From contig NZ_CP114904.1 in assembly GCF_027497215.1 (NCBI RefSeq), forward strand, positions 6,106,501 through 6,170,500: a stretch of 64,000 bases of DNA, in the 5' to 3' direction. The position numbers were made by a program, and so were the translations under genes. The notes beneath the pieces are model-generated. The model did no database searches and was not told where the DNA came from. It worked only from the letters and a program-made list of their open reading frames with translations. Positions 48,968-57,109 of the stretch are shown piece after piece (position 1 is the stretch's first letter; each line of letters opens with the position of its first letter). This DNA is from Micromonospora sp. WMMD812 (lineage in GTDB: Bacteria > Actinomycetota > Actinomycetes > Mycobacteriales > Micromonosporaceae).

Positions 48968-50307
48968 CCACCACCGACGACCACACGCCCCCGGGCAACG
49001 CCGGACCCACCGCCCACGACAGCGCACCGGTCGCGCCGGAGACCGCCGTCCCCGGCGGCGACGTCGGGGTGCCACGGCGGAACTGGGCCGGGAACGTGCG
49101 GTACTCCGCCCAGCGGTTCCACCGGCCGGCCAGCGTCGACGAGCTGCGGCGGCTGGTCGCGGGCAGTGAGCGGATCCGCGCCGTGGGCACCGGGCACTCC
49201 TTCAACCGGCTCGGCGACACGACGGGTGACCTGGTCACCCTGGCCGGGTTGCCGCCGGAGGTCACCGTCGACCGGGAGCGGCGGACCGTCACCGTCGCCG
49301 CCGCCCTCCGGTACGGGGACGTCGCCACCCGCCTGCACACCCAGGGGTGCGCCCTGGCCAACCTCGCGTCGCTGCCGCACATCTCGGTGGCCGGCGCCAT
49401 CGCCACCGGCACCCACGGCTCGGGCGAGGCCAACGGCAACCTGGCCACCGCGGTCGCCGCGCTGGAGCTGGTGACCGCCGACGGCGACCTGCTGCGGGTG
49501 GACCGGGACGCCGACGGGGACACCTTCGCCGGCATGGTGGTCGCCCTCGGCGCTCTTGGCGTGGTCACCCGGGTCACCCTCGACCTGGTGCCGGCGTTCG
49601 ACGTCCGGCAGTACGTCCAGCTCGGCCTGCCGCGCGAGGAGTTGGACGCCGCGTTCGGCTCGGCGTACAGCGTCAGCCTCTTCACCGACTGGCGCTCGCC
49701 CCGGATCGGCCAGGTGTGGCGCAAGCAGCGGGCCGACGAGCCCGCGCCGCCGCCCGGCTGGCTGGGTACGACGGCGGCCGACGCCCCGCAGCATCCGGTG
49801 CCGGGCATGCCGGCGGAGAACTGCACACCCCAGTTCGGCGAACCCGGGCCGTGGCACGAGCGGCTGCCGCACTTCCGCCTGGGCTTCACGCCGAGCAGCG
49901 GCGACGAACTCCAGTCGGAGTACCACCTGCCGCGCGAGTCGGCCGTCGACGCTCTGGCCGCGCTGGACCCGATGGCCGACCGGATCGCGGCCGTGCTGCA
50001 GGTCTGTGAGCTGCGCGCGGTGGCCGCCGACGGGCTGTGGCTGAGCCCGAACCACCGGCGGGACACCCTGGCCGTCCACTTCACCTGGATCGGCGACGAG
50101 GCCGCGGTGGCCCCCGTGGTGGCCGAGGTGGAGCGGAGGCTCGCCCCGTTCGCGCCGCGCCCGCACTGGGGCAAGGTGTTCGGCCTGGATGCGGAGGCGA
50201 TAGCCGCGGTCTGGCCCCGGTACGCTGACTTCCGCGCCCTCCTCGCCGAGCTGGACCCCGCCGGAAAGTTCCGCACCGACCTGCTGGACCGCGCCTTCCC
50301 CCGCTGA
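48964..50307 (+). CDS. FAD-linked alditol oxidase-like enzyme
   Basis: A 447-residue flavoprotein of the vanillyl-alcohol-oxidase fold, similar in layout to AldO. The GTGHSFNRL motif holds the His expected to carry covalent FAD, with LASLPHISVAGAIATGTHGSG and the ARA-binding region FGLDAEAIAAVWPRYADF at the end. AldO-like enzymes oxidise sugar alcohols to aldehydes with O2, making H2O2; D-arabinono-lactone oxidases are an alternative. A 35-residue N-terminal extension rich in Ala/Pro precedes the fold. Co-translated with the PH/DivIVA-like protein. Confidence 0.88.
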   Translation: MTTTDDHTPPGNAGPTAHDSAPVAPETAVPGGDVGVPRRNWAGNVRYSAQRFHRPASVDELRRLVAGSERIRAVGTGHSFNRLGDTTGDLVTLAGLPPEVTVDRERRTVTVAAALRYGDVATRLHTQGCALANLASLPHISVAGAIATGTHGSGEANGNLATAVAALELVTADGDLLRVDRDADGDTFAGMVVALGALGVVTRVTLDLVPAFDVRQYVQLGLPREELDAAFGSAYSVSLFTDWRSPRIGQVWRKQRADEPAPPPGWLGTTAADAPQHPVPGMPAENCTPQFGEPGPWHERLPHFRLGFTPSSGDELQSEYHLPRESAVDALAALDPMADRIAAVLQVCELRAVAADGLWLSPNHRRDTLAVHFTWIGDEAAVAPVVAEVERRLAPFAPRPHWGKVFGLDAEAIAAVWPRYADFRALLAELDPAGKFRTDLLDRAFPR

Positions 50308-50323
50308 CCCGCGCTCGCGCCCG

Positions 50324-51466
50324 CTAGGGGTGGCTGGGGGTCAACTGGTCGCGGAGGCTGCCGCGTTGGACGGCGCGGCTGATGTCGCTCGGTGAGACGA
50401 TGCCGACCAGGCGGCCGTCGGTCACCACCAGCGCGCGCCCGTCGGCGCACTGGCTGAGCCGGGGAAGCAGATCGTTCAGCTGCTCGTCGGGGGCCGCGAG
50501 CACGAGGTCTTCGGCCCGGCAGGCCACCTCGGCGAGCCGGGTCTCGCCCCGGCGGTCCGCCGGGATGCCGCGCACCCGGTCCAGGGTGACCAGGCCGATC
50601 GGGTGCCCGTCCTCGGTCAGCGGCAGGGCCGAGTGCCGGTACGCGAACAGGTAGTGGTCGACGAAGTCGGCGACGGTCATCTCCGCCGACGCGGTCTGCG
50701 GCTGCGGGGTCATCACGTCGGCCACCCGGACGCCGCGCAGCGCGCTGCCCATCCGGGCCTGCCGCTCCTCCATCCCGGCCGCGCCGATCAGGAACCACCC
50801 GATCAGGGCCAGCCACAGCCCGCCGACCCCGACGCCGGCCAGGAACTGCCAGAGGCCCAGGCCGATCAGCAGCGCACCGAGCACCCAGCCGGCCCGGGAC
50901 GCCACCACGGTCGCCTTCGTCCGGTCCCCGGTCCACCGCCAGACCCCCGCGCGCAGCAGCCGCCCGCCGTCGAGCGGCGCGGCGGGCAGCACGTTGAAGA
51001 CGGCCAGCAGGATGTTGATGCCGGCCAGCCAGGCCAGGACGCCGAGCAGCAACCCGCGGTAGTCGACCTGGGCGAGGATGATCGCGAACGCGCCGAAGAC
51101 CAGCCCGATGCAGGCGCTCACCAGCGGGCCGATGCCGGCGATGCGCAGCTCCGCGCCCGGGTCCTTCGCCTCGCCGCGCAGTTCGGCCACCCCGCCGAAG
51201 AGCCACAGCGTGATGCCGCCGACCTCCAGCCCGTTGCGCTTGGCGACGATCGCGTGCGAGACCTCGTGGGCCAGCAGGCCGAGGAAGAAGACCACGGCGG
51301 CGACCAGCCCGGACAGGACGTACAGGATGACCGGGCGGTCGGGGTAGGAGCGGGGGAACTGGTTGGCCGCCAGCCCCCACGCGATCAACGCGAAGATGAC
51401 CAGGACGCTCCAGTTGACCCCGACGGGTACGCCCGCGATCCGGCCGAGCCGGAAACTCGCCCTCAT
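50324..51466 (-). CDS. Site-2 protease family peptidase with CBS domains
   Basis: A 380-residue intramembrane zinc metalloprotease (M50B). The HEVSH zinc motif lies in LLAHEVSHAIVAKRNGLEVGG (near residue 65). The third ligand motif is NVLPAAPLDGGRLLRA, a variant of NPxxxDG. Six or so hydrophobic helices are followed by two CBS domains (about 245-375: VMTPQPQTASAEMTVADFV and VVTDGRLVGIVSPSDIS), which likely bind adenosyl nucleotides. Such peptidases cleave membrane-bound factors. Convergent with the alditol oxidase gene. Confidence 0.9.
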   Translation of the reverse strand: MRASFRLGRIAGVPVGVNWSVLVIFALIAWGLAANQFPRSYPDRPVILYVLSGLVAAVVFFLGLLAHEVSHAIVAKRNGLEVGGITLWLFGGVAELRGEAKDPGAELRIAGIGPLVSACIGLVFGAFAIILAQVDYRGLLLGVLAWLAGINILLAVFNVLPAAPLDGGRLLRAGVWRWTGDRTKATVVASRAGWVLGALLIGLGLWQFLAGVGVGGLWLALIGWFLIGAAGMEERQARMGSALRGVRVADVMTPQPQTASAEMTVADFVDHYLFAYRHSALPLTEDGHPIGLVTLDRVRGIPADRRGETRLAEVACRAEDLVLAAPDEQLNDLLPRLSQCADGRALVVTDGRLVGIVSPSDISRAVQRGSLRDQLTPSHP

Positions 51467-51552
51467 AGCTCCGTGGTACCCCCTGAGCGTCCCGCCATGC
51501 CAGGGTCGAACGTCACGGTTCGGCCCCCTCGGGCCCGGTGGTCCGGCGCGGG

Positions 51553-52407
51553 TCAGCGGCGGGGGTTCTCGCTCGCGATGGTCTCCTTGCGGGGAATCGC
51601 GGCGGCCTCCAGCGCCCAGTTCAGCGCGTAGTCGGCGACCTCCTCCCAGCCGTCCTGCCCGACTGTGAAGTGGGACCGGCCGGGGAACTCGTGGTACGCG
51701 GTCAGCGCCCGCGACTTCGTGTAGAGCGCGGCGTTGCTGCGGACCACCCCGGGCGGTACCACGTGGTCGGCGCCACCGGCGATCAACAGCAGCGGGGCCC
51801 GGTCGTCGCGGCGGGTGTCGACCTCCGTGGACGCGCGGGGATCGAGGTTGGCGAAGGCGGCCTCGAAGAGCAGGTGCCCGGCGCCAGGCACGGCGTAGCG
51901 CTGCCAGGCCCGGTCGGAGTCGGCCCGGCTCATCGTGTTGCCGAACGCGTAGTGGAAGTCGTCCTGCGTGAACGGCACCGCCTTGTGCCGGTTGGCCGGG
52001 CTGCGCAGGATGGAGAACGAGGAGCGCAGGGTGCTGAGCGGCAGCTTGAGCACGCCCTTGATCTGCGCCGGGTGGATGCCCACCGCCGCCGCGCCGAGCC
52101 CGCGGTCGACCAGGAGCTGGGTGAAGAGCCCGCCGAAGGAGTGGCCCATGATGATCGGTGGTCGGGGCAGCCCGCGGATGATGCCCTCGTAGTGGTCGAC
52201 GATGTCGGCGACGCGCTGGTTCGCGATGGGGGTGGGATCGTCGCGGAGCTGCTGGACGCTGGCGTCCATCCCCGGCCAGGCGGGGGTGAGCACCCGCAGG
52301 CCGCGCGCGGAGTACCGGTCGACCCACCGTTCCCAGCTGTGCGTGGTCATCCACAGCCCGTGGATCAGGACGACCGTGTCGACGTCTGCCTGCGGTGCGC
52401 TGCTCAT
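51553..52407 (-). CDS. Alpha/beta hydrolase
   Basis: A 284-residue serine hydrolase. The oxyanion region VVLIHGLWMTTHSWERWV, the nucleophile elbow GHSFGG (near residue 98), LLLIAGGADHVVPP with the acidic residue and FPGRSHFTVGQDGW with the catalytic His are all in place. No signal peptide. Start ATG 52407 follows GGGGAGGAA. Substrate unknown; family members hydrolyse esters, lactones or haloalkanes. Confidence 0.9.
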   Translation of the reverse strand: MSSAPQADVDTVVLIHGLWMTTHSWERWVDRYSARGLRVLTPAWPGMDASVQQLRDDPTPIANQRVADIVDHYEGIIRGLPRPPIIMGHSFGGLFTQLLVDRGLGAAAVGIHPAQIKGVLKLPLSTLRSSFSILRSPANRHKAVPFTQDDFHYAFGNTMSRADSDRAWQRYAVPGAGHLLFEAAFANLDPRASTEVDTRRDDRAPLLLIAGGADHVVPPGVVRSNAALYTKSRALTAYHEFPGRSHFTVGQDGWEEVADYALNWALEAAAIPRKETIASENPRR

Positions 52408-52503
52408 CAGCCGTTCCTCCCCGGTGTCGCGGCGTGCGGAACCGGCGGTTACCCGGCTGGCGGGAGGGGAATCCTGCCGGAGGCGGCGCGCCGCCCCCGC
52501 CCC

Positions 52504-52530
52504 TGACAAATGTCACGGCCGGAACGTGAC
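52504..52530. promoter_or_regulatory. Candidate operator TGACA-AA-TGTCA
   Basis: TGACAAATGTCA (52504-52515) overlaps a second inverted repeat GTCACG...CGTGAC (52512-52530). It lies 46 bases before the ABC exporter start and about 100 bases upstream of the divergent hydrolase start. A NarL-type regulator encoded in the exporter operon could bind here to control its own operon. Confidence 0.5.
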
Positions 52531-52575
52531 GGGCGCTCCGGGTAGCCGACCCGGCTACGCCGGAGCATTCCTGTC

Positions 52576-53475
52576 ATGACCAGTACGCATCCGGCCGTGG
52601 AGCTGAGCGGCCTCACCAAGACCTTCGGCGCGGTCACCGCGGTCGACGGGCTGAGCCTGCGGGTGGCGCCCGGCGAGGTGGTCGCCTTCCTCGGCCCGAA
52701 CGGCGCCGGCAAGACCACCACCATCGACATGCTCCTCGGCCTGGCCCGCCCGGACGCCGGCTCGGTGCGGATCCTCGGTGGCAGCCCGACGGACGCGATC
52801 GCCCGTGGGCGGGTGGCCGCGGTGCTCCAGACCGGCGGGCTGCTCAAGGACCTGACCGTCGGCGAGACGGTGCGGCTGACCGCCAACTTCTACCGGCACA
52901 GCCGCCCCGCCGAGGAGGTGCTGGAGCGGGCCGGGATCGCCGACCTCGCCGACCGGGTGGTCGGCCGCTGCTCCGGCGGCCAGCAGCAGCGGCTCCGGTT
53001 CGCGCTGGCCCTGCTGCCCGACCCGGACCTGATGGTGCTCGACGAGCCGACCACCGGCATGGACGTCGAGGGCCGCCGCGAGTTCTGGCAGGCGCTGCGG
53101 CGCGACGCCCGGGCCGGACGCACGGTCATCTTCGCCACCCACTACCTCGACGAGGCCGACGCGTACGCCGACCGGATCGTGCTGGTCCGGCAGGGTCGGA
53201 TCGTCGCCGACGGCACCACCGCCGAGATCAAGAACCTGGCCGCCGGCCGGCTGGTCCGGGCGACCCTGCCCGACGCCGACCAGGCCGCGCTCGCCGCGCT
53301 GCCCGGCGTCGACGCGGTCGAGGTCCGCGGCGACAGCGTGCTGGTGCGCACCGCCGACTCGGACGAGGTCGCCCGGCACCTGCTCACCCGGACTGCGGCC
53401 CGGGACATCGAGATCACCTCCCGCAATCTCGAGGACGCCTTCCTCGCCCTCACCACCGACCGGACCGGAGCCTGA
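52576..53475 (+). CDS. ABC exporter ATPase (DrrA type)
   Basis: A 299-residue ATPase: Walker A GPNGAGKTTT (about residues 36-45), signature CSGGQQQRLRFALAL, Walker B LMVLDEPTTGMD, and a C-terminal regulatory part containing VRTADSDEVARHLL and a DAFLALT end. This layout fits ABC-2 exporters for drugs or lipids. It is followed by its permease gene after two bases and then by histidine kinase and response regulator genes, a common actinobacterial four-gene exporter plus sensor module. Confidence 0.93.
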   Translation: MTSTHPAVELSGLTKTFGAVTAVDGLSLRVAPGEVVAFLGPNGAGKTTTIDMLLGLARPDAGSVRILGGSPTDAIARGRVAAVLQTGGLLKDLTVGETVRLTANFYRHSRPAEEVLERAGIADLADRVVGRCSGGQQQRLRFALALLPDPDLMVLDEPTTGMDVEGRREFWQALRRDARAGRTVIFATHYLDEADAYADRIVLVRQGRIVADGTTAEIKNLAAGRLVRATLPDADQAALAALPGVDAVEVRGDSVLVRTADSDEVARHLLTRTAARDIEITSRNLEDAFLALTTDRTGA

Positions 53476-53477
53476 CG

Positions 53478-54278
53478 ATGACCACCACCCTGCCGGCAGC
53501 CGCCGACCCCGCGATCGCCGACCGCCGTCCGCCCGCGCTGGGCGGCTTCGCCGCGGCCGTGCTCGGCATCGAGCTGCGTCGGGTGCTGCGCAACCGCCGT
53601 ACGCTCGCGTTCACGCTGATCATGCCGGCCGTCTTCTTCCTCATCTTCGGCCTGCCAGAGCGCGGGCAGCAGCTGGACAACGGTCGACCGGTGATCGCGT
53701 ACGTCATGGTCAGCCTGGCCGTCTACGCGGCGATGGTGGCCACCACCAGCGCGGGCGCGGCGGTCGCCACCGAGCGGGCGCTGGGCTGGAGCCGCCAGCT
53801 GCGGCTCACCCCGCTGCGCCCGACCGCGTACGTCGCCACCAAGGTCGCCACGGCGATGACCCTCGGCCTGGTCGCGGTCTGCGTCGAGTTCGCCGTCGGC
53901 GCCGCCGCCGGCGTCCGGCTCTCCGCCGACGTGTGGCTGCTGAGCGGGGTCGCCGCCTGGCTCGGCTCGCTGGTCTTCGCCGCCTTCGGCCTCTTCATCG
54001 GCTACCTCGTGCCGGCCGAGAACGTCATGCAGTTCATCGGGCCGATCCTGGCCGTGCTGGCCATGTTCGGCGGGCTCTTCGTCCCGGTCGAGGTGCTGCC
54101 CGACGTCATCGCCGACATCGCCCGCTTCACCCCGGTGTACGGCATCGGCGAACTGGCCCGCGCCCCGCTGACCGGCGACGGCGTGAGCATGGGGGCGCTC
54201 GCCAACCTGGTGGGCTGGACGGTCCTCTTCGCGGTCGCCGCGACCCGGCTGTTCCGCCGGGACACCGCGCGGGTCTGA
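53478..54278 (+). CDS. ABC-2 exporter permease (DrrB type)
   Basis: A 266-residue permease with six hydrophobic helices. LRRVLRNRRTLAFTLIMPAVFFLIFG opens the membrane part, GWSRQLRLTPLRPTAYVATKV is the coupling region, and GGLFVPVEVLPDVI is the ABC-2 loop. It is the membrane half of the exporter whose ATPase gene ends two bases upstream. Substrate unknown; likely an antibiotic, peptide or lipid. Confidence 0.93.
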   Translation: MTTTLPAAADPAIADRRPPALGGFAAAVLGIELRRVLRNRRTLAFTLIMPAVFFLIFGLPERGQQLDNGRPVIAYVMVSLAVYAAMVATTSAGAAVATERALGWSRQLRLTPLRPTAYVATKVATAMTLGLVAVCVEFAVGAAAGVRLSADVWLLSGVAAWLGSLVFAAFGLFIGYLVPAENVMQFIGPILAVLAMFGGLFVPVEVLPDVIADIARFTPVYGIGELARAPLTGDGVSMGALANLVGWTVLFAVAATRLFRRDTARV

Positions 54279-54304
54279 TCGGGCCGACGGCTAGCGTGGA
54301 CCCG

Positions 54305-55441
54305 ATGGACGTCGCCACGGCGGGTCAGCCCCAGCCGGTGAGTCGCCGATGGCGGGTCACCGGCTGGCTGCTCGCCGCGGTCTGGCTCTTCTTCCTCAAC
54401 ATTCCGGTGGCCACCGCGCTGCACCAGCCCGAGCCCTGGCGCCGGGCAGTCGGGGTCGGCACGGTGGCCGCCTTCGGCGTGACGTACGTGGTGGTCTTCC
54501 AGTGGGTGCGGGCGCTGCGCCAGGCCGGTCGCCCGATTCCGGGCGGTCGGGCGGTCGGCGCGTTGCTGCTGTTGCTGGCGCTCGGCCTGGCCGGCATCCC
54601 CGGCACCGGCGGGGACTGGCTGACGACGCTGGTCTTCGTCGCCGCGGCGGCGGTGCTGCTGCTGCCGGGCGGGTGGGCGCTGGCGGTCGTGGTGCTCGCC
54701 GCGATCACCCCGCTGGTCGGGGCCCTGCTGGTGCCGGCCTGGGAGGCGGAGAGCACCGTCACGTTCGCCGTCCTGCTCGCCTCGTTCGCGATGTTCGGGT
54801 TCGCCCGGCTGGCGCAGCGCAACAGCGAGCTCCAGGCGGCCCAGCGGGAGATCCACCGGCTGGCGGTCGCGGAGGAACGGGCCCGGGCCGCGCGAGACCT
54901 GCACGACATCCTCGGCCACTCGCTCACCGTGGTGGCGATCAAGGCCGAGCTGGCCGGCCGGCTGATGGAGGTCGACCCGACCCGGGCGGCGACCGAGATC
55001 GCCGAGGTCGAGCGGCTGGCCCGGACGGCGCTGGCCGATGTGCGGCAGACCGTCGGGGCGTACCGGGGGGTGCGCCTGGCCGAGGAGTTGGCCGGCGCCC
55101 GCTCGGCGCTGGCCGCGGCGGGGATCACCGCTCTGCTGCCCGACGACCTGCCGGAACTGCCGGCGGAACGGGACCAGCTCTTCGGGTGGGCGGTACGGGA
55201 AGGGGTGACCAACGTGGTCCGGCACAGCGGGGCGCGGCGCTGCACGATCCGGGTCGGTGCGGACGCGGTGGAGATCAGCGACGACGGCCGGGGGCCGGCG
55301 CCGGACCCGTCGGCGGCCGGGCACGGGCTCGTCGGCCTGCGGGAGCGGGCGGAGCGGCTGGAAGCGACGGTGACCGTCGGCCGCCGCCCGGACGGCCCCG
55401 GTTTCCTGCTCCGCGTGGGCCTGCCGGCGGGTCCGCGGTGA
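54305..55441 (+). CDS. Sensor histidine kinase (DesK/NarX type)
   Basis: A 378-residue HisKA_3 kinase. About six hydrophobic helices occupy residues 15-160, with no large outside domain, as in DesK or LiaS membrane-state sensors. The H-box is RAARDLHDILGHSLTVVAIKAEL. The ATPase domain shows REGVTNVVRHSGA, DDGRG and GHGLVGLRERAE. ATG 54305. The stop overlaps the response-regulator start (GTGA). It probably senses exporter substrate or membrane stress. Confidence 0.93.
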   Translation: MDVATAGQPQPVSRRWRVTGWLLAAVWLFFLNIPVATALHQPEPWRRAVGVGTVAAFGVTYVVVFQWVRALRQAGRPIPGGRAVGALLLLLALGLAGIPGTGGDWLTTLVFVAAAAVLLLPGGWALAVVVLAAITPLVGALLVPAWEAESTVTFAVLLASFAMFGFARLAQRNSELQAAQREIHRLAVAEERARAARDLHDILGHSLTVVAIKAELAGRLMEVDPTRAATEIAEVERLARTALADVRQTVGAYRGVRLAEELAGARSALAAAGITALLPDDLPELPAERDQLFGWAVREGVTNVVRHSGARRCTIRVGADAVEISDDGRGPAPDPSAAGHGLVGLRERAERLEATVTVGRRPDGPGFLLRVGLPAGPR

Positions 55442-56067
55442 GCGCGGGCCCGCCGATCCGACTGCTGCTCGCCGACGACCAGGCGCTGGTGCGGGGCGCG
55501 CTGGCCGCGCTGCTCTCGCTGGAGCCGGACCTCACCGTGGTGGCCGAGGTCGGCCGGGGCGACGAGGTGGTGCCCGAGGCCCGGCGCACCAACCCGGACG
55601 TCGCGTTGCTCGACGTGGAGATGCCCGGCCTGGACGGCATCGCCGCGACCACCGCACTGCGGGCGGCGCAGCCCGCCTGCCGGGTGCTGGTGGTCACCAC
55701 CTTCGGCCGGCCCGGCTACCTGCGTCGGGCGATGGAGGCCGGCGCGAACGGCTTCGTGGTGAAGGACACCCCGGCCCGGCAGCTCGCCGAGGCGGTCCGG
55801 CGGGTGCATGCCGGCCTGCGGGTGGTCGACCCGACGCTCGCCGCGGAGACGCTCGCCACCGGGGCGAGCCCGCTGACCGAGCGGGAGACCGAGGTGTTGC
55901 GGGCGGCCCGGGCCGGCGGGACCGTCGCCGACCTGGCGGGCGTCCTCCACCTGTCCGAGGGGACGGTGCGTAACCACCTCTCCGCGGTCATCGGCAAGAC
56001 GGGCGCCCGCAACCGCGCGGAGGCCGTCCGGATCGCCGAGCAGAACGGCTGGCTGCTCGGCGACTGA
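55438..56067 (+). CDS. NarL/LuxR-type response regulator (DesR type)
   Basis: A 209-residue regulator. Receiver domain with acidic pair LLLADDQALVRG, phospho-Asp in VALLDVEMPGLDG and Lys in FVVKDTPAR. The C-terminal LuxR helix-turn-helix is PLTERETEVLRAARAGGTVADLAGVLHLSEGTVRNHLS. It is the partner of the kinase encoded just before it and likely controls the exporter genes; a candidate site lies at 52504-52530. Confidence 0.93.
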   Translation: MSAGPPIRLLLADDQALVRGALAALLSLEPDLTVVAEVGRGDEVVPEARRTNPDVALLDVEMPGLDGIAATTALRAAQPACRVLVVTTFGRPGYLRRAMEAGANGFVVKDTPARQLAEAVRRVHAGLRVVDPTLAAETLATGASPLTERETEVLRAARAGGTVADLAGVLHLSEGTVRNHLSAVIGKTGARNRAEAVRIAEQNGWLLGD

Positions 56068-56071
56068 GGAC

Positions 56072-56986
56072 TCAGGCGGTGGGCGGCGGCTCCGGCAGCT
56101 GCTCGACGACCACCACGCTGCTGCCGGTCCGCACCTCGGCCAGCAGTTCCCGTTGGCCGGTGCGGGTCAGCCGGATGCAGCCGTTGGTCGTGTTCTTGCC
56201 CAGCTCTCCGTCGTGGTACCAGCTGTGCAGGCCGATGTGCGCCCCGCGCAGCCCGGTCGGCACCGAGTTCGGGTCGTCCGGCACCGAGCCGAGCGCGAAG
56301 ATGTCCACGCCGCCGTAGACGTCCTGCGGTGGTGGGGTGCGGCCGAGGATGAACGTGCGGCCGAGCGGCGTCTCCTGCCCACGCTGGCCCAGGCTGATCG
56401 CCCAGGAGCGGACCGCGGCGCCGTCCCGGTACCAGGTCAGCCGGTGCAGGCGGCGCTCCACCACGATCTGGTCCCGCAGGTCGACCGTGTCGTACCCGCC
56501 GGGCGGGACCCAGGCGAGCCGGCGGTTGGCCGACGGCAGCAGCACCGCCGTCCAGCCCGCTCGCCGCTCGGCGATCGGCATGGTCAGCTCCACGCCGCTG
56601 ATGGTCGGGGCGAGGAAGGCCAACGGTTTCCCGCCAGGGGCGTTGTAGGCGGCGATCCGCCGCGTCGGGTGCAGCCCCTCGGTCAGCGGGGTGGTGTCCA
56701 TGGTGGCCGGATCGGCCGGGAAGCCGCGGGGTGCGGGGTCGTACGTGACCACCGGCAGGCCCGGCGGAGCCGGCGCGGCCGGCGGGACGGTCTCGTCCGT
56801 CGCCTGCTCGGCGTCCGTGGGTGCCGGCTGCGACGGGGTGGGCGGCGCCGCCTGCCGGGCCGCCGGTCCCGGGCTCGGGGTCAGGGTCTGGCCGGTGAGG
56901 AACGCGGCCACCAACAGCGCCGGTACGCCGAGACCGGCGGCGAGCCACCGGCCCCGACCCGGAGCAATCTTTCGGTCAAACGGCAC
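56072..56986 (-). CDS. L,D-transpeptidase (YkuD domain)
   Basis: A 304-residue cell-wall enzyme. One N-terminal helix (WLAAGLGVPALLVAAFLTG) acts as signal or anchor, then a Pro/Ala-rich linker to about residue 80, a wall-reaching domain, and the YkuD catalytic domain at 180-300. The catalytic motif reads IGLHSWYH ... TTNGCIRLT with Cys as nucleophile and His upstream; Asn stands where Ser is commoner. It forms 3-3 peptidoglycan cross-links or attaches proteins to the wall. Convergent with the response regulator gene. Confidence 0.9.
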   Translation of the reverse strand: MPFDRKIAPGRGRWLAAGLGVPALLVAAFLTGQTLTPSPGPAARQAAPPTPSQPAPTDAEQATDETVPPAAPAPPGLPVVTYDPAPRGFPADPATMDTTPLTEGLHPTRRIAAYNAPGGKPLAFLAPTISGVELTMPIAERRAGWTAVLLPSANRRLAWVPPGGYDTVDLRDQIVVERRLHRLTWYRDGAAVRSWAISLGQRGQETPLGRTFILGRTPPPQDVYGGVDIFALGSVPDDPNSVPTGLRGAHIGLHSWYHDGELGKNTTNGCIRLTRTGQRELLAEVRTGSSVVVVEQLPEPPPTA

Positions 56987-57055
56987 GAATTCACTCTAGA
57001 GGTGTCAGACGCCCCACATCCCCCGGTTCACAAAACACCCACGCCGCCACTTCCG

Positions 57056-57097
57056 GAGGTTTGCGTCAGTCTCCGCCCGGTTCCTGACGCAAACCTC
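57056..57097 (-). terminator. Terminator hairpin of the amylase gene
   Basis: Perfect 14-base arms GAGGTTTGCGTCAG (57056-57069) and its complement (57084-57097), loop 14 bases, 12 bases after the alpha-amylase stop in its transcription direction. Confidence 0.85.
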
Positions 57098-57109
57098 TTG
57101 ATCAACCGG

